Source: Isoetes taiwanensis (lineage: Eukaryota > Streptophyta > Lycopodiopsida > Isoetales > Isoetaceae). From it: a DNA stretch of 64,000 bases. Location: positions 3,076,116-3,140,115 of the forward strand of contig JAJEKV010000100.1 in the NCBI GenBank assembly GCA_021234155.1, written 5' to 3'. Every line of letters begins with the position of its first letter. Positions within the stretch are counted from its first letter, which is position 1. A program made the translations under genes and the position numbers. Below the pieces are notes generated by a model. The model was not told the DNA's origin. It was given only the letters and a program-made list of their open reading frames with translations, and did no database searches. This document shows, one piece after another, positions 57,332 through 64,000 of this stretch.

Positions 57332-57352
57332 CACCCTTTCATGCTTCTACCC
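57332..57352 (-). repeat. Right terminal inverted repeat of the Sola-like element
   Basis: Exact reverse complement of 46079-46099. A short hairpin GGGCA...TGCCC lies just inside at about 57316-57332. Confidence 0.9.
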
Positions 57353-57356
57353 GCTT
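57353..57356. repeat. 4-bp target-site duplication GCTT, right
   Basis: Matches 46075-46078; see there. Confidence 0.85.
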
Positions 57357-58314
57357 ACAGTAAAAGCATAAATTTTCCTTCATACACTTATCATATTCAA
57401 CTTTCTTCTTTTCTTCATCCATCTGTGACATTGCATTCAAAGGTAACTTAGGAATATTATGAGAAGTTTGATGGACCTGAGAGTTTGATTCATCTCTATA
57501 ATTCCTCCGGAAATTTCCTCTTTGTTGCTCTCTACGATTGGCATTCTTCTCCTCCTTAAGGATGCTCTTGAAATATCGAGCCTTGTGCTCTGCTTCTTCC
57601 AAGGTAAGTTGATCACATCCAACTAAGTGTTTAAGCTCCATATCTAGTCCTTGCACAAAAAGACTAGCTAATTCCTGCAGTTAAAGACTAATTATTACTT
57701 TTATAATACCTATTTAGAGAATGATGCTTGCTTAATAGAATAACTCTTGCCTTTGAATCTAACTTTGGACAATGTCGTTCCCAAGTAGAGAATTCTTGTA
57801 TATAATTATCCAAGGATTGCCCTTTCTGTTTACACTCCATGAATTTGTTCATCTGTATAATATGAAAGGAAGGTGGACAATATTTCGATACGAAGAGTTC
57901 CTTGAAAGTCTCCCAAGCGACTTCTTCATCAATCACTTTATGTGTTGCCTTATGACGATTCCACCACATTAAAGTGTTCTCAGTCAGGCTCAATGCCACT
58001 ACTCCCACCTTTTCTTCTTTAGGAACTTGTCTTACAACAAAATAATTTTCAGCCTTCTGAATCCAAGCTTCTGCCTTAACTCTATCCTTATCAAAACCAT
58101 CAAATAGTTCCAACTTATATTTTTTGGCAATCTCCCTTAAAGCAGATGACTTCTTTTGTGCTTGAGAACTTTCCTTCCCTTGGCTCATAGGCGTAGATGA
58201 TGCCGTATCCTCTTCTTTGTTCCTTTTCCTCTGCCTAGAGTGCGAGCTTAAGGGCATAGATTCTCGTTGGTGGCTTCTCCCACTATGTGCTCTCAATACT
58301 TGTGGACCTCCCAC
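57353..58314 (-). pseudogene. Ty3/gypsy gag of the nested element
   Basis: Starts at 58314 with a Ser/Arg/Lys-rich N-terminus, then the retrotrans_gag core: LELFDGFDKDRVKAEAWIQK, AENYFVVRQVP, ALSLTENTLMWWNRH, WETFKELFVSKYCPPSFH and KGQSLDNYIQEFSTWERHCP. A frame change of unclear size near 57660-57720 is followed by LVGCDQLTLEEAEHKARYFK and ENLCFYCK, the first half of the zinc knuckle, cut by the transposon at 57352. The second half is at 46074. The knuckle would read C-X2-C-X4-Y-X4-C, with Tyr replacing the usual His. Confidence 0.9.
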
Positions 58315-59943
58315 ATCTCCCTGTTTAATAAGAAAATTTCCCTTAAACAGCTTGCAAGTTATTGATCTCTGATCTGTCTTTGCCCTTGTTGCAGATTCTC
58401 GATTTGCATTTGCAAGTTTTGCATTTGTTCTGCGCTAGCTCGATTCAGATCAGTAAGTTGGTTCTCTATGCTTGTTTGGAAGCTTAAGAAAGCTTGCAAT
58501 ATAGAGGATTCTAAAGTTTTCCTCATTGTGTCAAAATTATCCTCCTCCCGATTGATGAGGACTGGATAGATGTTCCCTAGGAGGTAGTTCCATCTGGAGA
58601 ATACATAGAAATTTCGTACTCAATGAACTCTCTAAATGTCTTGAAATGACATCAAACTATCTGAACTTTCAAAACAGATTCCCTATCATGTTTTTGCTCC
58701 CATGATTCTTGTAGAGGCCATTTCCTTATTTATTATCTATGCCTCATTCATTCAATTTATTGTCTTACATCCGTTAAGCGACCATATCATGAACTAGGTT
58801 AGTTAGCTAATATCACATAGAATTTAAACATTAACAGTTAGCAAACCACCAGCTGCCCACTCCGGTCCTACACTTGTAAGAGCTGCCTCTACTCCTTGAG
58901 TTTCCTCAAGTTGGAAGGGGAAGCAGCATGTTTCTTAACATAGCCATATGCTACCCACTGGTGGATTGACCCCCCACAATCATAACTTCGCTACTTCGGG
59001 TTCCACGGATTCCACATATGTGTCCAGTGTGTCCTGCGTGTCCAACGTTTCGCTCTGCTATAATTGTGTCAGGTCCACATAGGCATATCCTATGTGTTTA
59101 CAGTGCTTACTATTAATTGCGGTCAACCTATGATAATTAAACATCGGTTACAATTTTTTTATTATTATTATTCACATTCCAATATTGCAAGTTCATGTAC
59201 ATACAAACATTAATCCCAAATTAATCACAAAGGAAAAATAGGGATTATGTCTCCATCATGGCTGGAAAGCAATTGTTATGAGTGTAACAATTGTGTAGGA
59301 ATGGTTTTTAATAATGATTATTTTGTGGCGTGTACACACCCTAACATAAGACAAATTATTGCCTTCCACAACCATTACTCGTTAAGCACACTGACACTGT
59401 CTATTTCATCACTTCTAATTATTGTGCTGATGGAAAATAGTGGATTGCTATTTCTATGTGACAAGAAGATTCTAGGTTAAAAGTTCCAATTTTCAGTCAC
59501 ATTGTGAATTCCTCGAGGAGGTGACAAAGTACTAAATGTCAAAAGGGAATGGATAAAGACCCTAACACAAAGCAGTAATAGCACAAGTTCTGTCTATACT
59601 AGATGGTAAACAATCTAGAACTACCCTTAATATGTTATTGTTCTTTGTTACACGGTACTTTTTCCCATGAGTCTTGATGCAATCATACCTCCAATATAAC
59701 CCCATTTATGGAATAGGAAATAACAACTATATTCAATGGATTGCACCTACCAATACTATACTATAATATTCTACCACAGATTCCATAGTGGGGAGTGCTC
59801 CAGTTAGGAAAAAACTAGTCCTAATACCTTGGAAATAGTATGCTGGCATTGAAAGTTATCTTGTGATAGCTTGTCCCATAAAGTCTTTGTAAATAAAAAT
59901 AACTTTGAATTCATTTTTTTTTAACTAGGTTCAACCCGTGACT
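58315..59943 (-). other. Probable 5' leader of the nested gypsy element; no gene seen
   Basis: Between the primer-binding site and gag, on the element's sense strand. There is no ORF of note apart from short chance frames. At 1.6 kb it is long for a gypsy leader and may include other insertions, such as GC-rich sequence around 58840-59110. Confidence 0.5.
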
Positions 59944-59956
59944 GGCTCTGATACCA
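59944..59956 (-). promoter_or_regulatory. Primer-binding site (initiator Met tRNA)
   Basis: On the minus strand TGGTATCAGAGCC, the classical complement of the plant initiator-Met tRNA 3' end, four bases from the LTR border (...CGTCACA AAAT TGGTATCAGAGCC). Confidence 0.9.
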
Positions 59957-59960
59957 ATTT

Positions 59961-60330
59961 TGTGACGGTCCTTCGCCCGACACCTGTCATTACCAGATTA
60001 CTTCAGGTCACGCTCAAGATCCCACTGGTGCAGAACCTACACGTCGTTCCCCAAAACCCCAAATAATATGTTGCTTCTCCTTCTGATCCTAAGCTTTTGC
60101 AACAATATCTTAATGGTCGTTTTTCTCAAAAGATATGGGGCCTTGATTACTTTGGCCCAAGTGGCGGTCATTATCATGCACACATAAATCCCACTTTGGC
60201 ACGGGGCCCCAAGCTTATTTGCTTGCTTCATTGTCGGGGAACAAGCTTGTAGCTATTGCATCAATTATACGGGGTCCCACAGTCTGGTTGAGAGCAGTAG
60301 ATGGGAGCGGCGCGGTGCGGCGGGGAGGCG
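59961..60330 (-). repeat. 5' LTR start of the nested gypsy element (outer end unclear)
   Basis: TGTGACGG at 59961 is the LTR terminus next to the PBS. The LTR continues rightwards, but its outer end is obscured by a LINE fragment. It differs from the LTR at 36964-38358 apart from the TGTGAC terminus, so the two belong to different families. Confidence 0.55.
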
Positions 60331-60713
60331 AGACTATGTACTGTTGCCGATTCTGAGGTTATTGAAGATGAAAGCCATACTCTTACGAGTTGCCACTGCT
60401 TTTGAGATAGTCGGAATCATTTTTCGACCTTAGCATTCCATTCCACGCTTCCACAACTTCTCGACACACCATCATTGCATGACTTGGCATTATATATACT
60501 TGAGGTTCTAGATAAGCGTCGCAATTCTTGGCCCTCGGTTAGTCATTATCTAAGCTTGTCTAGTATCATCATTCTTTGCAAAGGTTTTCCCTTGAAAACC
60601 TTTCGGGCGAGTTTTAATCCTAGTAGTAATGATTGTACTAGCCCATTGTATGGGTCCCATGACCTATTGGTCTTCGTGGACGTTAAAAAAACTATTCTAT
60701 TCTATTCTATTCC
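60330..60713 (+). mobile_element. LINE 3'-terminal fragment with (CTATT)n tail
   Basis: The plus strand reads IEDESHTLTSC then DSRNHF and LHDLALYILEVLDKRRN, the post-RT tail E-D-E-x-H-x-L-x-x-C of non-L1 LINEs, then a 3' UTR (CCTTGAAAACCTTTCGGGCG) and CTATTCTATTCTATTCTATT at 60692. The same 3' UTR and tail occur in reverse at 15831-16020. The 5' end is truncated. Confidence 0.7.
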
Positions 60714-60719
60714 TTAAGC

Positions 60720-62400
60720 TACGGTCTTAATTCAAGGAAATAACCTTAACCCAGAAGCAACTCGACGTGACCAGCGTCGAGTCCGCATTATTGAGCTTCA
60801 TCAGTGCCCACTCGCCAGTGCTGAGTGCTTGACACTCGCGGCCTCAGTTTCTGCTTATTCTCCCCGGAGAGTTGTGGGCAGACCAAGCTGCTTTCTAGGC
60901 TACATGAGCGATCCCAAGTATTCCTATGCTAAAGCCAAATCTAGTACACAAGTAATATGCATATCTTTTTAAGAATTTCTCTCAACCAAGATGATTGGTG
61001 CTGTGTAGCTATCCCCAAGGAAATAGCTTCCCATTATAAGTAGATAGGAAGTATAAACTTAGGGAAGCATGTCTAGAGAAGTGGGTAGTGCATTCAGGTG
61101 GTCATAAAATTAGCTTGGAGCGTTGGCATATCAACCCATGGTTTGGCTAGTAAATATCTTATGGAGGCTTGTCAAGGGTTAACCCATTTAAAAATTAAGG
61201 ACCTTATATTTAAGAATAACAAAAAAAACATAACAAAAGGCTGATAACAGGTCGACAACAAGGAATACAGCAAAACCTGTAACAAAGCAGCAGTTTTGCC
61301 GGATCGTGCATAAGAAGATCGATCCATATACATATAGTCAAATCCGTGCTAGTTGCGGCCGATTTTATCCACATCGATTTACCTTTTTCTGTATTGATTG
61401 CAGCCAGGGAAGATGATTCCAAGGAAGGGACCAATCCTTCCTGATAAACACAACTGCTGGTTCTATTTGAGGAGAAGACTTAGCTTTGAATCTTCCTTAA
61501 TCCTTGTACCCTGTTACTATTAGATCTAACCTATTGCCCTATGAATAGTAAAGCATCACGTTATCCAAGCTGCTTCGATTTTGTTATTATGAGGCGATCG
61601 AAGGGATCTACCAATCTAGTGATGGATTAAATAGGGATTTCGGCCCTTGGGTTCACATAAAAACCCATCGGTTCATGGTTTAAAGCAGGAATAAAGGATC
61701 GAGATCTGCAAGCCATGCTATTATTTTTCTGATGCTGCAGCTAATACTTACCTCTGTTCTTCTATATACGCTGCTCGGATGGATTACCCCTTCTTAAAGA
61801 AAACATCAGACATAATCTTACCTCTAAATCACTTCCTCGAATCACTACTTGTCTCTCTCTAAGGTTGGCCACATGATCAAAAAAAAATTGTCTCTCGCTT
61901 TATCTGGTGAGACAATTTTATCTGCGTATAAGCCGAGAAGATGGGAGGCGAGCTTCTCGACCCTTAGCGGCCGCCGTTTATTTCTTCTCCCTCCCCGCCG
62001 AATTTTTCCTCCTATTTGTCTCCGTGATCCATCCCATATGGGATATTTCTTTCCTCAATCGATCGTCAAAATAGCGGTTATGGGATATTCGAGCTTCGTC
62101 TTCCAGCGTCCCATTTGCATTTGAAATCTCTGAAAAATCCATCCACGACACCTTGAGAGGCGGGAAATCTTAAGCCTATAAGCGTCTTTTCGGGCATGGA
62201 TCCGGTAATACTAGGTATGATTGCAATGCTTCTAAGGGCTATTTTGCTAGGTTTAGCATTGCGAGAAGTTACGCTTGGATCTCATACAAGAGAGCGGCTG
62301 GAAGATCCTATGGCAATAGTCGAGGAAGAAGAGTTGAAGAAGACACCACTAGTCTTCAATGTGTATGTTCAATATTGCTCTTGGCTGCAACCTCTCGACT
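60720..62400. other. No gene seen
   Basis: Short ORFs only. The stretch may include the 5' part of the Harbinger element, but no terminal inverted repeat was identified. Confidence 0.5.
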
Positions 62401-62429
62401 AAGAAGACCACCCGAGAAGATTTTGGGTT

Positions 62430-63509
62430 TGTCAGAAGCGAGACTACACAATGGGATAACATTGACAATCATGCACGGAATTGCCTTCCCTCATTTGAAG
62501 ATGATATGTGGCATCGGTTCTCTGAAATGAAGAAAGGTCATTTGAAAATTTGGTTGGACTGATTGTGCCATACCTGATCGGGCGGGTGAAAAGTTAGGCC
62601 CCCGGTAGATCCCGAAGCGGTAGCCATGGTACTTTACTTTCTTGCTCATGGAGATGCCATTGCATGTCGGCCAAAGATTTTATGTTGGGAAGGCCACGAT
62701 CGAGAAAATACACCAAGAAAGTGACCTTAATTTTAGCATCAAAGACCATGCTCTACAAAAGGTTTGTTGCCTTACCCTCGGTCAAAGACTACTCGACATC
62801 ATCAAGGAATTTGAATATGCCCGCAGTGCGCCTAATATTTTTGGTCTTTGTTGATGGTTCTCACATATTTACATCTGAGAAAGCCATGGAGAAAAGACAA
62901 AGGGGATGATTACTACTGGCGGACACAAGAGACATTCACCGCCTCATGCAAGGTGTAGTAACACACTCTCGAATATTTGTCAATGTATGTGTTAGTAGAA
63001 ACGGGTTACGTGCATGATTCCAATCAGTTTAAGAAGAGCTTCTTGTACAAGAGGCTAGCATCAAAACTATTGTTCAAATGGCCTAGGAAAAAAGATTAAC
63101 AGGAGGGGAATTCTTGGATGCGGATGTAGCAGTTAGTATACCTCCAATGCTTTTGGGGGATTCACTTATCCAAGCGAGAAGATTTTTTATTAAGGTTTTC
63201 GGATGGCAAAGGGTGCTTGAGGCAAGTTCAATAAGAGGATTTGCAAAGGCGCGGGGTTTGTGTTGAGAATGGATTTGGCATAGTGAAAGAGAAATTCAGA
63301 ATTTTGAAAGCTCTTCCCATTCATGTTGGTAGGACAGCCAAGATTATTCATCTTTTGCCTGTTTGTGGAATTTACGCATAATGGAAGACACGGATTTGGA
63401 AATCTTGCCATTAGAACCCGAATTGCAGGATATTGCCTACTATGAGGCCGAGGACATGAATAAGAAATTGAAGAAGGAAGGGGGATTTGATAAGACATGT
63501 AATTTTTGA
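62430..63509 (+). pseudogene. PIF/Harbinger (DDE_Tnp_4) transposase pseudogene
   Basis: Plus-strand pieces in order: FEDDMWHRFSEMKKGHLKIW (62500); PPVDPEAVAMVLYFLAHGDA (62600); VGQRFYVGKATIEKIH (62665); ALPSVKDYS; LVFVDGSHIFTS (62840), which is the D-G-S-H-I block with the first catalytic Asp; a degraded middle (DYYWRTQ...); and IRGFAKARGL, ENGFGIVKEKFRILKALP (63230-63320), with the Glu of the catalytic triad. At least five frame changes and several stops. The usual Myb-like partner gene was not found nearby. Active relatives cut and paste with 3-bp TWA duplications. Confidence 0.85.
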
Positions 63510-63734
63510 ATAGAGATGGTAGAAATTTAGTTTGATTCATTCCATATACCTCATCTTGTTTGAGGTGTTCCCATTAATTGAATGTATTCGCCATTTGTGG
63601 GCGCGGGAATATGCACATGAACTTTTATGGAATCGGTGAATTGAAACAATGTTTGCACAAAGAAACAATGTCGCGACAACTAAGTACTAATGTTTTCTTT
63701 TTGTGCACTTTACCTAGGTATAGCAGAAGTAAAA

Positions 63735-63862
63735 CAATGTTTGTATCTTAAGAGATTGTTTGCAAACTTTAAAGAATGTTTTACGAGTTTAAAGGAATCC
63801 TTGCAGAGTTTAAAGAATGTTTTGCGAGTTTAAATAATGTTTGCGAGTTTAAATAATGTTTC
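63735..63862 (+). repeat. Short tandem repeat GAGTTTAAA[G/T]AATGTTT
   Basis: About five degenerate units of 20-24 bp (GCGAGTTTAAATAATGTTTG type). No coding potential. Confidence 0.75.
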
Positions 63863-64000
63863 CTTTCGGTAAATGAACATATCTGTGAGGAAGTTTGCAT
63901 CTGATTGAAATGAGAAGATTAAGAAAGAAGATAATGAATAAGACAATGAAAAACATAATGAACAAGATAATAGACAAGTATAGAAGATGATGATCTGATT

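Larger units (their letters stand above)
46079..57352 (+). mobile_element. 11.27-kb Sola-like DNA transposon
   Basis: Perfect 21-bp terminal inverted repeats (GGGTAGAAGCATGAAAGGGT plus G, 46079-46099; reverse complement at 57332-57352) flank an insertion in the gag zinc knuckle of a gypsy element. The 4-bp GCTT duplication fits the Sola1/Sola2 groups of the Sola superfamily. The plus strand carries a degenerate transposase with DFSENY, WS-x-G-C-A-x-Q-F-K and a GHGKG-HDG-like block. The rest holds a short ORF (51303), palindromic repeat arrays, a CA/GT-rich minisatellite and minus-strand coding remnants. It may be one large element or one enlarged by later insertions. Confidence 0.8.
42260..59961 (-). 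mobile_element. Nested Ty3/gypsy element, interrupted by two insertions
   Basis: The 5' LTR border is at 59961, with PBS 59956-59944, gag 58314-57353 plus 46078, protease 46000-45724 plus 43059, and RT 42811-42260. Subtracting the LINE (43074-45709) and the DNA transposon (46079-57352), with one copy of each duplication, leaves a nearly intact gag-pro-RT order. The left part is missing where it joins the phosphatase pseudogene. Confidence 0.85.

Noticed and set aside
36964-59961. One single gypsy element spanning from the LTR at 36964 to the LTR at 59961
   Set aside because: The two LTR termini share only TGTGAC, the RT is truncated at 42260, and a phosphatase gene fragment lies between, so these are two different elements.

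Overview
The window is nuclear DNA from a land plant with a large, repeat-rich genome. The evidence is plant-lineage gene fragments (a BSU1/BSL-type Kelch phosphatase, a CYP78A-like cytochrome P450, a GDSL esterase/lipase), pieces of plastid DNA (psbA, trnI-GAU intron) and mitochondrial DNA (cox1), an initiator-Met tRNA primer-binding site, and plant-type LINEs and Ty3/gypsy elements. A Sola-like transposase is unusual for flowering plants, so I lean towards a gymnosperm or fern, but this is inference. I see no bacterial operon, CRISPR array, rRNA or complete tRNA gene. Almost every coding region is transposon-derived or a broken host gene.

Layout. 1-3.1 kb: 5' part of an L1-type LINE on the minus strand, with an open endonuclease frame running off the window edge. 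3.7-4.8 kb: plastid insertions. 6.8-13.3 kb: decayed Ty3/gypsy element, minus. 13.3-15.1 kb: a plus-strand coding remnant cut by a LINE 3' end. 15.8-23.4 kb: non-coding, pyrimidine-rich, internally repetitive region bounded by two identical TATA-containing 128-bp copies and carrying minisatellites with a recurring CACC...GGTG hairpin. 23.6 kb: one CACTA-type transposon end. 27.5-28.7 kb: pogo-like transposase remnant. 29.7-34.8 kb: GDSL lipase pseudogene with duplicated first exon, bracketed by a long inverted repeat pair. 35.8-36.8 kb: P450 fragment, LINE RT fragment and cox1 fragment. 37.0-39.6 kb: LTR, polypurine tract and integrase/chromodomain of a chromovirus. 40.3-42.3 kb: eight-exon BSL phosphatase pseudogene, joined in frame to a gypsy reverse transcriptase.

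42.3-60 kb is a readable nest. A minus-strand Ty3/gypsy element (5' LTR start and PBS at 59.95 kb, gag at 58.3 kb, RT ending at 42.26 kb) was hit by two precise insertions. The first is a 2.6-kb LINE-derived element carrying only ORF1, with a 14-bp target duplication, splitting the protease. The second is an 11.27-kb DNA transposon with 21-bp terminal inverted repeats and a 4-bp GCTT duplication, splitting the gag zinc knuckle. The large transposon encodes a degenerate Sola-like DDD transposase on the plus strand, a short plus-strand ORF, arrays of palindromic repeats, and unidentified minus-strand coding remnants. To the right lie another LINE 3' end (60.7 kb) and a PIF/Harbinger transposase pseudogene (62.4-63.5 kb).

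The strongest candidates for something undescribed are the large Sola-like transposon and the ORF1-only LINE. Both have molecularly exact borders that can be checked against the interrupted gypsy reading frame.
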